NCBI GenBank assembly: GCA_020636675.1 | Contig: JACJXK010000005.1 | Coordinates: 1 to 64,000 of the forward strand | DNA from: Prevotellaceae bacterium | GTDB taxonomy: Bacteria; Bacteroidota; Bacteroidia; Bacteroidales; Paludibacteraceae | Reading direction: 5' to 3' | DNA: 64,000 bases | Part shown: positions 26,835 to 35,111 of the stretch, one piece after another | How the letters are laid out: each line of letters opens with the position of its first letter | Position numbering within the stretch: position 1 is the stretch's first letter | Translations under genes and position numbers: made by a program | The notes under the pieces: generated by a model | Told to the model about the DNA's origin: nothing | The model's input: the letters and a program-made list of their open reading frames with translations, nothing else | Databases searched by the model: none

Positions 26835-28661
26835 ATGCAATATCCATTGATATCCGAATATGTGGCTGCCATACGGGAGGCGGAGGGCAATCTCGACAGC
26901 CTATCCAACCTGCGGCCCGTGCTCGACAGCCATGGCGAACCTTTCCGCAGCAGCGGGGCCTTCGCCATCGTCTTTAAGATGAAGGACCCGCAGTCCGGCA
27001 AGTGCTTCGCTCTGAAGTGCTTCACCGAAGAGCAGGCGGGACGTGCCGAGGCCTACCGCCTGATTGCCGAGGAGCTGGAGTCCGTTGATTCGCCCTACCT
27101 CACCTCCGTGCGCTACCTCGAAAAGGAGCTGTTCGTAGACTGTAACTGCGGCGAGAGCGAGTTCCCCGTCCTGGTGATGGACTGGGTGGAGGGCAAAACC
27201 ATGGAGGCCTACATTGCCGAGCACTATGCCGACTCTGACTGCATGGCCATGCTCTGCTTCCGCTTTGCGAAGATGGCGGCTTGGCTGCGTGCCCAACCCT
27301 TTGCGCATGGCGACATCAAACCGGACAACATACTGGTGAAGGCCGACGGCTCCCTCATTCTGGTAGATTACGACGGCATGTTTATACCCGCCATGAAGGG
27401 ACAGCCTTCTCCAACCATGGGGACGCGGGACTTCAGCCACCCGCTACGCAAAGCCGACGACTTCGACGAGACCATCGACGACTTCTCCTTGGCAAGCATC
27501 CTACTCTCCCTGAAAGCCATCGCACTCTGCCCTCGGCTTTATGAGGAATACGCCGCCGCAGACCGTCTGCTCTTCTCTGCCACCGACTATCTGGACCTGA
27601 GCCAATGCAAAGCCATGGCCGCACTGCATGGCCTGATGGCCGACGGCGAGCTGAACCGCATGCTGGCTCTCTTCCTGCTGGCCCATGCACAGAAGAACCT
27701 GGCCGCCACCTCTTTCCGCCTCTTCAATATGGCCAAACCAAAAATAGAAGAGAAACGCTCTACCGTAGTGACGGAAGAATACCTAAAGGGATTGGCAAAT
27801 TTAAAAATAGAAATAGAAGAGAAACTCTCCACAAACGTGACGGACGAAGATAAAAAGGAGCCTATCAATGATTCGTTCGGTGCAAAATATAGCAAGGACG
27901 GTAAGCGGTTATTGAAAGTTCCTTGCGGTTTAAAGGGTGTATACTCAATAAGAGAAGGAACGAAAGTGGTTTGTAACTATGCGTTTTCTGGATGTAGCGG
28001 ACTGACAAGCATACACATTCCGGACGGCGTGACTTCCATCGGAGACAGTGCGTTTGATGGATGTAGCGGACTGACAAGCATACACCTTGGAAGCCGAGTA
28101 AAAGAGATGGGTGCGAACCCATTCGGTGGCGTGATATGCAATATAGAGAACCATTCTCCCTATTTTGAGGTAGAAGACCAAGTGTTATATACCAAAGGAA
28201 AGAAGCAACTGATTGCCTTTCTTTCCTCCGCAGACCATTTCGATATTCCGGATGGCGTGACTTCCATCGGAGACATTGCGTTTTCTGGATGTAGCGGACT
28301 GACAAGCATACACATTCCGGACGGCGTGACTTCCATCGGAAAATCTGCGTTTTCTGGATGTAGCAATCTGACAAGCATACACATTCCGGACGGCGTGACT
28401 TCCATCGGATACATTGCGTTTTCTGGATGTAGCGGACTGACAAGCATACACATTCCGGACGGCGTGACTTCCATCGGAGCCGGAGCGTTTTGCTGGTGTA
28501 GCGGACTGACAAGCATACACATTCCGGACGGCGTGACTTCCATCGGAGCCGGAGCGTTTTCCTGGTGTAGCGGTCTGAAAAGCATTTTCATACCCAAAGG
28601 TACATACGATAAATTCAGCAAAATGCTTCCTGATTTTAAAGATAAATTGGTAGAGAAATAA
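26835..28661 (+). CDS. Ser/Thr protein kinase fused to BspA-type leucine-rich repeats
   Basis: 608 aa. The kinase domain (residues about 35-300) has FALKCF (Lys61), the catalytic loop HGDIKPDNILV (Asp160, Asn165; HGD instead of HRD) and VDYDG in the DFG position. The C-terminal third consists of about seven 23-residue BspA-type (LRR_5) repeats of pattern GCSGLTSIHIPDGVTSIG with an interrupting NPFGG segment. No signal peptide or membrane segment, so a cytoplasmic kinase whose repeats probably bind a protein trigger or partner (inference). Codon use is GC-rich in the kinase part, unlike neighbours, suggesting transfer. First gene of a tight four-gene operon. Confidence 0.87.
   Translation: MQYPLISEYVAAIREAEGNLDSLSNLRPVLDSHGEPFRSSGAFAIVFKMKDPQSGKCFALKCFTEEQAGRAEAYRLIAEELESVDSPYLTSVRYLEKELFVDCNCGESEFPVLVMDWVEGKTMEAYIAEHYADSDCMAMLCFRFAKMAAWLRAQPFAHGDIKPDNILVKADGSLILVDYDGMFIPAMKGQPSPTMGTRDFSHPLRKADDFDETIDDFSLASILLSLKAIALCPRLYEEYAAADRLLFSATDYLDLSQCKAMAALHGLMADGELNRMLALFLLAHAQKNLAATSFRLFNMAKPKIEEKRSTVVTEEYLKGLANLKIEIEEKLSTNVTDEDKKEPINDSFGAKYSKDGKRLLKVPCGLKGVYSIREGTKVVCNYAFSGCSGLTSIHIPDGVTSIGDSAFDGCSGLTSIHLGSRVKEMGANPFGGVICNIENHSPYFEVEDQVLYTKGKKQLIAFLSSADHFDIPDGVTSIGDIAFSGCSGLTSIHIPDGVTSIGKSAFSGCSNLTSIHIPDGVTSIGYIAFSGCSGLTSIHIPDGVTSIGAGAFCWCSGLTSIHIPDGVTSIGAGAFSWCSGLKSIFIPKGTYDKFSKMLPDFKDKLVEK
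27993..28620 (+). repeat. 69-bp in-frame tandem repeats in the kinase gene
   Basis: Units starting TGTAGC lie at 27993, 28062, 28290, 28359, 28428, 28497 and 28566, spaced exactly 69 bases (23 codons) apart except for one 228-base step. Neighbouring units differ at only a few bases, so the array has expanded recently and could change copy number without breaking the frame. Confidence 0.85.
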
Positions 28662-28672
28662 CAAAACAAGAT

Positions 28673-29302
28673 ATGATTGTTATCGAATCGAAACGTAAAA
28701 AAACGGAGACGTTGCAGAGGCTGTATCCGGGTGCGGTAATCGCAGATGTGACCAGCCATGCCACGGATGAGTTGGTGCGGCTTAGCCCGTTCTATCCGCA
28801 TGGCGGCATACCCGTACCCTTCTCGGAGGGTGTGACCGCCACCTGCGTGGAGGCGGTGTGGCAGGGACTGAAGGTGTTCGAGACGGCAGATGTGGATGTG
28901 GAGATGTTCCGAAACAACACGATGAAGGACATCAAACGCACCGTCCGCCGTTTCGGTCGCCCGCTCGGCCACCGCAAGGGGGTGCACGGCACCGAGCTGC
29001 TGGGCTACATCGAGGCTCGCAAGCAGATCTACCTGCCCACCTACCGATGGATGTTGGAGCATGAGGTGCTCCCCATCATAGAGAGGCTGCGGGTAGCCAG
29101 CCGCACAAAGACCGTCGTGCTGCTCGACTACGAGACCAACTGCGAGGTGGACAACCCGCGCAAACCGCTGTCGCACGCCTTCTTGGTGAAGGCCTACGTG
29201 GAGGGAATATATCCCTACGGTCCGGAGACGGACAACTCGGAAGGTTGTGAGAAAAAAGAATCAAAAACAGACAAACCGATACAGCTCTCGCTGTTCGAAT
29301 AA
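28673..29302 (+). CDS. DUF6939-like protein with C-terminal beta-clamp motif
   Basis: 209 aa soluble protein. The opening IESKRKKTETLQRLYPGA, the LSPFYPHGGIPVPFSEG segment, FGRPLGHRKG and the C-terminal NPRKPLSHAFLVKAY match a small Bacteroidota family I recall as DUF6939; its biochemical role is unknown. The extreme C-terminus is PIQLSLFE: residues 204-208, QLSLF, are a consensus bacterial beta sliding clamp-binding pentapeptide, placed on a polar tail where such motifs usually occur. This suggests recruitment to replication or repair sites (inference). It lies 11 bases after the kinase gene and 16 before the DarT-vWA gene, with the same GC-rich codon use. Confidence 0.68.
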   Translation: MIVIESKRKKTETLQRLYPGAVIADVTSHATDELVRLSPFYPHGGIPVPFSEGVTATCVEAVWQGLKVFETADVDVEMFRNNTMKDIKRTVRRFGRPLGHRKGVHGTELLGYIEARKQIYLPTYRWMLEHEVLPIIERLRVASRTKTVVLLDYETNCEVDNPRKPLSHAFLVKAYVEGIYPYGPETDNSEGCEKKESKTDKPIQLSLFE

Positions 29303-29318
29303 CTAAACGGAAAGATAC

Positions 29319-30782
29319 ATGGAGAAGAAGACAGACTGGCAAGAGTTCAAGGCAATCCTTGATCGGCATGGAATAAAAAAGTTGTATCACTTCACAGACC
29401 GCGACAATCTGGACGCCATCATCAAAAACGGAGGCCTCTATTCGTGGAAGGATTGTGAGGAGAAGGGAATCACCATTCCCAAGCCGGGAGGTGGCGGGCG
29501 CGGCTCCCTTTCGTGGGGGCTGGATGTGCGCAAAGGATTGGAACGCTACGTCCGCGTCAGCTTCACCAACAACCACCCCATGATGTATGTGGCCATGAAT
29601 GAAGACCGCATTTCCAACCCCGTCATCCTGGAGATAGACCCGGAGGTGGTGTTCGGCTCGGAAACGAAATATGCCGACCGCAACGCTACCCGCAACGATG
29701 TGCAGGTGGGCAGCTCCCTCGACGATTTCAAACAGATTCATTTCGAGACGGTCAAAAGCCGCAACCATTTCGACCTGATGCAGGATGAGCAGCCGTTCTT
29801 CCAGGCGGAGATCCTGGTCAAGAACTGCATACCGCTCCAATATATCACCAACATAGCCAACTTCGGCATCCCTATTCCCAACCAACCCACACAGATGCAG
29901 AGCAAGAATGCCTACACGGCGCGCGTGGATAGGGAACATCCTACGGCATTCCTCTTCTTGGTGGACCAGAGTGTCTCCATGCGCCGCATCACCACGTTCA
30001 ACGGCGAAGACATGACCCTCTCTGAGGCGGTGGCACGCATCGTCAACAGTCAGGTCAATGAGTTGGTGGAGCGTTGCGTGAAGAACGACGAGACCCGCCA
30101 CTACTTCGACATCGCCATGATAGGCTACGGCGAGGAGGCCTACAGCGCATGGACCGGCGCTTTGGAAGGTCGTGACTTCGTGACGCCGGAGGAGATTCGC
30201 GACCACCCTTTCCGGAAAATCACCGTCAAGGAAGAGGTGCGCACCAGAAAGGGAGTCACCATGAAGGAGGTGGAGAAGAAACAGTGGATGACCGCCCGCC
30301 ACGACGGCAGCTGGACCCACATGGACAAAGCCTTCAGACGTGCGGAGTCTTTGCTGAGGGAATGGATGGAGCGTCATCACGAAAAGGACTGCTACCCGCC
30401 CACCATCATCAACATCACCGACGGCGAATACAACAAAACCACACATGACGAGATGCTGCAGTTGGCCAACCAACTGAAGTCCATGTTTACCAATGATGGT
30501 AACGTGCTGTTGTTCAATATACATATTGTTCCGGGCGCGTCAGAGTCGGTTGTCTTCCCTGCCGCCTCCGCCGAACTGAACGGAAACGGATATGGCGAGA
30601 AACTCTACAATATGTCGAGCCTGCTGCCGTTGAACTACAACGACCAGATCCGTGCTGTCTTCGGCGACAAGCAGGCGGATATCCGTTACCATGCCATGGG
30701 TGTGAATGCCGGCATGGAGCGTTTGGTGAAGATGATGAAGATAGGTACGCTTTCCAGTATGTTAGTGAATCAGAACTTATAA
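29319..30782 (+). CDS. DarT-like ADP-ribosyltransferase fused to vWA domain
   Basis: 487 aa. The N-terminal domain (residues 1-185) resembles DarT/DUF4433, which ADP-ribosylates thymidine on single-stranded DNA using NAD: KLYHFTDRDNLDAII (22-36), RVSFTNNHPMMYVA (79-92), and FQAEILVKNCIP (161-172) with Glu164 in the position of the DarT catalytic Glu. The C-terminal domain (about 205-480) is a von Willebrand A domain with MIDAS DQSVS (Asp216, Ser218, Ser220) and a later NITDGEYN. The fusion suggests that a metal-dependent vWA scaffold positions the transferase or is the phosphorylation target. No DarG-like macrodomain antitoxin is seen nearby. Confidence 0.78.
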   Translation: MEKKTDWQEFKAILDRHGIKKLYHFTDRDNLDAIIKNGGLYSWKDCEEKGITIPKPGGGGRGSLSWGLDVRKGLERYVRVSFTNNHPMMYVAMNEDRISNPVILEIDPEVVFGSETKYADRNATRNDVQVGSSLDDFKQIHFETVKSRNHFDLMQDEQPFFQAEILVKNCIPLQYITNIANFGIPIPNQPTQMQSKNAYTARVDREHPTAFLFLVDQSVSMRRITTFNGEDMTLSEAVARIVNSQVNELVERCVKNDETRHYFDIAMIGYGEEAYSAWTGALEGRDFVTPEEIRDHPFRKITVKEEVRTRKGVTMKEVEKKQWMTARHDGSWTHMDKAFRRAESLLREWMERHHEKDCYPPTIINITDGEYNKTTHDEMLQLANQLKSMFTNDGNVLLFNIHIVPGASESVVFPAASAELNGNGYGEKLYNMSSLLPLNYNDQIRAVFGDKQADIRYHAMGVNAGMERLVKMMKIGTLSSMLVNQNL

Positions 30783-30791
30783 AATGAAGGA

Positions 30792-31622
30792 ATGAATAGA
30801 GGGGTAAGTTTAGCGAAATTTAACGATAAGGTGGCAAATGAAGACTCCTTCTTCGCCACAGGAAATTGCGTGGCTGTGTCGGATGGAGCCGGCGGCTGTG
30901 GACTGTTTGCCGATGAATGGTCGGCCTTCCTAATCAGCCGATTGCCAAAGGAGACTCCCGTCTGCTCCTTCGCCGAATTGGACGCATGGGTGGATGGTAT
31001 CTGGGAGCAGTTTTACAATGGGCATGAGGCAATGGCTAAACAAGGGGATGGTATGTTCCTGAACAAGTTCTACAAAGAGGGCTCGTGTGCTACGATAGCG
31101 GCCGTTTGGCGTACCGCCGCCCACGAGTGCAGGTGGATGTCTTATGGCGATAGCGTGGTGTTCCATTATAGCCGGAAGACGGACAGGCTGGAGCATAGTT
31201 TCTCCCGTCTGCCGGATTTCGGTAATCCGCCCCGTCTTGTGAGTTGTAAGGATCCGCTCGAAGAGGAGGGTTTTCGTAGCGGCACTTTTCAACTGGACGA
31301 TTCGTCGGCTGTCTTTGTGGCGAGCGACGCCCTCTCGCACTACATCCTCATGATGTACGAGTTGTCCCGTTGCAACGAATATGTTGACGAATTGCGGGAA
31401 CTTCAAGACCAGCGCAGCTCCAACTCGCAGCTGTTGCGCGTGGCAGCCACCCGGCGGTGTGATTTTGTGGAGGATGTGCTTGTGCCACTCCAACGGGCGT
31501 CGGTCTCCGTCCAAGAGTTTGAGAAGTACGTCAGGCACCTGCATGCCCAAGGCCTCCTCGACATGGACGATTACACCATGGCGTGGTTGAAGTTTGATAT
31601 AGAAGGTTGTGGAGGTGAGTGA
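30792..31622 (+). CDS. PP2C-family Ser/Thr phosphatase
   Basis: 276 aa. PP2C motifs are in order: NEDSFFA (16-22, first metal Asp), VSDGAGGCG (29-37), GSCATIAAVW (about 96-105), SYGDSVVFHY and VASDALSHY with late metal-binding Asp. As the last gene of the operon it probably reverses phosphorylation by the kinase encoded first. Kinase plus PP2C plus vWA is the triad described for TerY-type phospho-signalling systems in bacteria. The 3' end is followed by dispersed repeat C. Confidence 0.85.
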   Translation: MNRGVSLAKFNDKVANEDSFFATGNCVAVSDGAGGCGLFADEWSAFLISRLPKETPVCSFAELDAWVDGIWEQFYNGHEAMAKQGDGMFLNKFYKEGSCATIAAVWRTAAHECRWMSYGDSVVFHYSRKTDRLEHSFSRLPDFGNPPRLVSCKDPLEEEGFRSGTFQLDDSSAVFVASDALSHYILMMYELSRCNEYVDELRELQDQRSSNSQLLRVAATRRCDFVEDVLVPLQRASVSVQEFEKYVRHLHAQGLLDMDDYTMAWLKFDIEGCGGE

Positions 31623-31728
31623 TAGTTTGTGAGGTTCAATGCGTCTTGTGAGGATGATTTCCATGTGTTGCATTGTCTGGCAAACATTCCGTAGGGATGA
31701 ACAAATGGATAATCCTTCCGCAATCAAT

Positions 31729-31995
31729 TTGGTTGCGGATCGGAGGAATATGAAAGTTAGATGTGCGCTTCAAACCATAACTACAGAATGGCAGATTGAC
31801 ATTTTCAAAAAAGGAGGTTCGCTTCTCAATGATGTTGACAAGCGATGTGAGTTCTTGACAAAAACAGTCGTTTTCCGTCTTGCTGGTTGTTTATTTCACT
31901 TCCGGTACATTCCCGATGGGATGTGGTTGTTGCTGGCGGTTTTCTCCTGCAAAGAGATGATGCCTACGGCATCTTGTCAAAAATAGTCACAGGCT
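31729..31995 (+). repeat. Dispersed repeat, long copy C
   Basis: About 266 bases, near identical to copy D at 35112-35377 (only about four substitutions and one indel seen). The right part is the common core, with a perfect hairpin GATGCC-TAC-GGCATC at 31959-31973. At its left end TCCGCAATC (31717-31725) pairs with GGTTGCGGA (31731-31739), a 9-bp stem of which copy D retains only the right arm. Its reading frames look non-coding. Confidence 0.85.
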
Positions 31996-32039
31996 GCGAA
32001 GATTCAACTAGTAAATGCAAATGGGATTTTTCAAAGATA

Positions 32040-32335
32040 AGAAGGATAGTTCGAGAGGGAATTTGAATCCGAGTTTTTTTTTTCTTGGCCTTTTCTTGAT
32101 GCTATATTCTGCCTCCTTGATTATATGACTGTTATAATTGTAAAAGTCAGCTTTTTTTTAGGAGATATTGCTTGTAAGGATTGTTGGTGTATTCTATCAG
32201 ATTTTTCTCCCGGGAAGAATACGGATGAGCGAAGAATACGCTCGTAATTAGCTTCTTGGTAGTTGTTTTGTACCGTGCGAACTCGCTTCCGTTGTCCGTG
32301 GTGATTGTCCTGACGAAACTACGCCTTGAGTTTCA
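32040..32335 (-). pseudogene. IS30-family transposase remnant
   Basis: On the minus strand the frame reads RSFVRTITTDNGSEFARY, then VFFAHPYSSREKNLIEYTNN, the catalytic DDE region of IS30 transposases (TITTDNGSEF and the Glu-containing block, here IEYTN for IENxN). A frameshift at a run of eight A (32152-32159) leads to KKADFYNYNSHII and KRPRKKKLGFKFPLE, the usual C-terminus. The first two thirds of the gene are missing. Confidence 0.8.
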
Positions 32336-32383
32336 TTTACTAATTGAACTTGCGATATAAAAAATGTTGTATATTTGAAGTGC

Positions 32384-32488
32384 CTTCTTTTGAAGGCTGT
32401 CTCGGCAATACTTCCGATGGATGTGGTAAGACAGAACCGCCCCTGCCACTATAATAGCATCAGCACTTGTGTTGATGCTATTTATTTT
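32384..32488 (+). ncRNA. Candidate small RNA with promoter and terminator
   Basis: A TAtaTTTG element (32370-32377) with TTG at 32350-32352 precedes hairpin GCCTTC-TTTT-GAAGGC (32382-32397), then CTGTCT (32397-32402) pairing with AGACAG (32429-32434) around CGG/CCG. A strong terminator follows: AATAGCATCAGCAC (32453-32466) with GTGTTGATGCTATT (32469-32482), then TATTTT. The order hairpin, CTGT/ACAG stem, AACC-CGC linker, terminator resembles the RNA upstream of the Abi gene. It lies between two transposase remnants; no Abi gene follows. Confidence 0.5.
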
Positions 32489-32574
32489 CACCACATAAGA
32501 GCCAATTTTCTCTTTCAAAACTCCTATTAGCGACCATCCTTTTTTTACAGAAATACTTCTATCCCCTTTGCGAA

Positions 32575-32940
32575 TTAATCCTCCAAGGCTTCTTCGTCGG
32601 ACTCAAGTTTGTCCGACACCTTTTTCCTTCGGTTCTTCCAAACGGCAATCAACGCCAATACCAACCTTTGGATTGTGTCGAGGTTTCTGGCCGCCCGTTC
32701 GGTCTTACGCTTCATGCCGTCCTGCCGTAGGTTCCGGTCGAGACTCCAGTGCATGCTTTCGATGGCCCAATGCTGCTTTGTTATCCGGCTGTGCCGTTTC
32801 GCACCGCCGTCAAGACTTGAGATGTACAGCCGTCGCTCGGATGCGCTGCTGCCGTCGGACTTCTTTTCCGTGGATGTGACAGGTGATGTTGGCAGTAACC
32901 TCCTGTGTCCCTGTATTTCGGCATGGGTACGGAAAGTCGG
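32575..32940 (-). pseudogene. ISAs1-family transposase C-terminal remnant
   Basis: The minus-strand frame ending at a TAA at 32575-32577 reads ERRLYISSLDGG, QHWAIESMHWSLDRN and DTIQRLVLALIAVWK, the C-terminal pattern of ISAs1 (H-repeat) transposases (ERRYYISSL, HWxIEN, LHWxLDV). The catalytic N-terminal part is absent, so it is inactive. Together with the IS30 fragment it marks a site of past insertions. Confidence 0.78.
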
Positions 32941-33206
32941 AGAGTTTATAGGTTGTTATTTATATGCCAAATATTTTTATCCTTTCGGTGTGGTAATTTG
33001 GCAGGATGTGAGCAATAGTCTTTGTAAGACAAGTTTCGCCCACTATGGGTTACAAGGGTACATGAAAATTTTCAAATCATCACTACTTTTGTTGCCTCAT
33101 AGAGGTGATTTTAGATAAAAATCATATGTGCGAAACGATGATTCCATGCCTTCTTCTCGATAAAAATGAGTATCTTTACAAGATAATAAACGAGAGTTCG
33201 TATAGG

Positions 33207-34592
33207 ATGGAATTAATAGCTCTGATAGCAGAATGTACTGCATGCGACTTCAAGGTGATGCTTGAAGAAAAGAAGCCTAAGAGTTGGTTGAAAAGCGTAA
33301 GTGCTTTTGCCAACGGCTTGGGTGGTTCCCTTTTCTTCGGCATAGATAATGATGGCATTGTCAGAGGTCTCGATAATGTACAGTATGTTTGCGAAGCTAT
33401 TAGTAGCAAGATTCGTGATTACATGGATCCTCTACCGGAGGTGGAAATGATTCCTCATGATATAGATGGTTCGCATATCTTGCAACTCCAAGTCATTGCA
33501 GGGCATTATAATCCATATTACTACGTCGGCGATGGCCAGCGCATAGCCTATGTCCGTGTTGGCGATGAGAGTCTTCCTGCCACGGCAGAGCAAATGGTAC
33601 GTTTGGTACTGAAAGGTTCTAACAAAACCTATGATTCCATTCATACAGATTATAAGGTGGAAGACTATGCTTTCACGATATTAGCGAATGCATTCAAAGA
33701 CCGTACTAAACAAGACTGGAATAAGAAGTATCTATTATCGTTCGGGCTGGTAACCAGTACAGGTAATCTTACGAATGCAGGCGCACTGTTTGCCGATGAT
33801 TGCCCATTATGGCAATCTCGCCTATACTGCACAAGATGGGACGGTAAGGGAAAGGGGGATGCCATCAACGATGCGGAGTTTACAGGCAATGTCCTCATGC
33901 TGCTTCGTGAGGCTATGAACTTTGTGAAATCCAACACAAAGAAAGGCTGGGAGAAGTTACCTGATGGGCGAAAGAACAAACCTGAATATGCAGAAAGAGC
34001 GGTTCTTGAGGCATTAGTGAACCACTTCATCCATCGCGACTATACAGTTATGGGTGGCGAAGTCCATTTTGACATCTACGATGACCGTCTCACCGTTACA
34101 TCCTCTGGTGGAATGTACAATGGTATGCTGATTCAGGACTTAGACATCGCGGACGTTTCTTCTGAAAGACGTAATCCTATCCTCGCGAATATGATGGCTC
34201 AGCTTGACTATATGGAAAAGCGAGGCAGTGGGCTTACGCGCATCTGCAACGAGACCAAAGCGTTGGATGGATATAGGGATGAACTGAAACCTGTTTTCAA
34301 ATCTACTCCAACTCAATTCCAGACCGTCATCTTCGCCTCTACTGGCATTCCCAATGTCGGAGACCATGACGTAGATGTGTCGGAGACGAAACTGTCTGAA
34401 CGTCAACGGAAAATCCTCAATATGGTCAAAGAGTCTCCGTCAATAACTGGTAAGCAAATGTCGGAGACATTGTCGGTGAGCCAACGTACCATTGAACGTG
34501 ACCTTTCTGCTTTGCAAAAGATGGGTAATATAAAGCGTGAAGGCAAAGACAATGATGGTTTCTGGGCAATCGTGAAAAATAATGTCAACTGA
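33207..34592 (+). CDS. Schlafen AlbA_2-type ATP-binding regulator
   Basis: 461 aa when started at the ATG at 33207 (MELIALIAECTACDFKVML), the usual family start; an upstream in-frame ATG at 33105 would add 34 residues. The N-terminal Schlafen AlbA_2 domain shows WLKSVSAFANGLGGSLFFGIDNDG. HATPase_c_4 features follow (VNHFIHRDY, YDDRLTVTSSGGM, RGSGLTRI). The C-terminus is a winged helix (ITGKQMSETLSVSQRTIERDLSALQKMG). Such proteins occur in defence islands and as regulators; some Schlafen-domain proteins cleave RNA. It is coupled to the TIR-like gene, whose ATG lies 4 bases after its stop. Confidence 0.85.
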   Translation: MELIALIAECTACDFKVMLEEKKPKSWLKSVSAFANGLGGSLFFGIDNDGIVRGLDNVQYVCEAISSKIRDYMDPLPEVEMIPHDIDGSHILQLQVIAGHYNPYYYVGDGQRIAYVRVGDESLPATAEQMVRLVLKGSNKTYDSIHTDYKVEDYAFTILANAFKDRTKQDWNKKYLLSFGLVTSTGNLTNAGALFADDCPLWQSRLYCTRWDGKGKGDAINDAEFTGNVLMLLREAMNFVKSNTKKGWEKLPDGRKNKPEYAERAVLEALVNHFIHRDYTVMGGEVHFDIYDDRLTVTSSGGMYNGMLIQDLDIADVSSERRNPILANMMAQLDYMEKRGSGLTRICNETKALDGYRDELKPVFKSTPTQFQTVIFASTGIPNVGDHDVDVSETKLSERQRKILNMVKESPSITGKQMSETLSVSQRTIERDLSALQKMGNIKREGKDNDGFWAIVKNNVN

Positions 34593-34596
34593 TATT

Positions 34597-35111
34597 ATGG
34601 GTAGCCAATACAAAGTTTTTTTCTCTTGGCAGTCTGAGGACAAGAAGAGTAGAACGGCATTAGGTGTTGCCCTACAAAACGCTGTGGAAGTATTAAATGA
34701 TAGAGGCATAAGGCTTGAGATTGACCATTCTACATTGGGTGAGTCTGGTATGCCATCTGTAGACCAGACGATTCTAAGGGAAATAGATGCTTGTGATATG
34801 TTTCTTGCAGATGTAACTCCAGTGATAAACTATCAGAAGAAGTCAGGGGATGGGATGCAAGTCAGTAAGGAAGTGTCTAATCCCAATGTTCTTTTAGAAT
34901 TAGGATATGCTAAGAGTGCTCTGGGGGTAGGATATGTTATTGTTGCGGCTCGTCAGGGTAATTGGGTTTCAGAAAATATGCCCTTTGACGTTAATCATCG
35001 TGCAATATAGTTTTACTTCTTCCAACTGCGACCTGACTTCACGCATACTTGAAGTTGTTGAATATATCAAGAGGAATGGTAGGCATAGGCATTTAGACAA
35101 GCCATATCTTA
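34597..35111 (+). pseudogene. TIR-like nucleotide-binding protein, frameshifted and truncated
   Basis: The first frame (MGSQYKVFFSWQSEDKKSRTALGVAL...) has the SWQS opening, ILREIDACDMFLADVTPV and NPNVLLELGYAKSALG, typical of TIR-like predicted nucleotide-binding proteins. It stops at 35010 (NHRAI), while the +1 frame continues naturally with YSFTSSNCDLTSRILEVVEYIKRNG until dispersed repeat D begins at 35112. So the gene has a 1-base indel near 35000 and its 3' end is replaced by the repeat. A possible upstream start at 34582 overlaps the previous gene. Confidence 0.72.

Noticed and set aside
27993..28620. Regular repeats that might be taken for a CRISPR array
   Set aside because: The repeats are contiguous, lack unique spacers and translate as BspA-type leucine-rich repeats in frame with the kinase.
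28160..29176. Minus-strand open frame (338 codons) across the LRR repeats and the DUF6939-like gene
   Set aside because: Its periodic protein sequence is just the antisense of the 69-bp repeats and it ends inside the next real gene.
29076..30524. Long minus-strand open frame (482 codons) opposite the DarT-vWA gene
   Set aside because: It is a shadow of GC-rich coding sequence: the plus strand has clear family motifs and normal spacing in an operon, while the minus frame has no recognisable motif.
31639..31986. 115-codon frame in repeat C (and the related frame at 35112-35438 in repeat D)
   Set aside because: The frames lie in a dispersed repeat whose other copies do not keep them open, and they have no family features; the conserved property is the hairpin, not a protein.
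32333..32518. 61-codon minus-strand frame between the IS remnants
   Set aside because: It is antisense to the candidate small RNA with promoter and terminator, and shows no homology to the flanking transposases.
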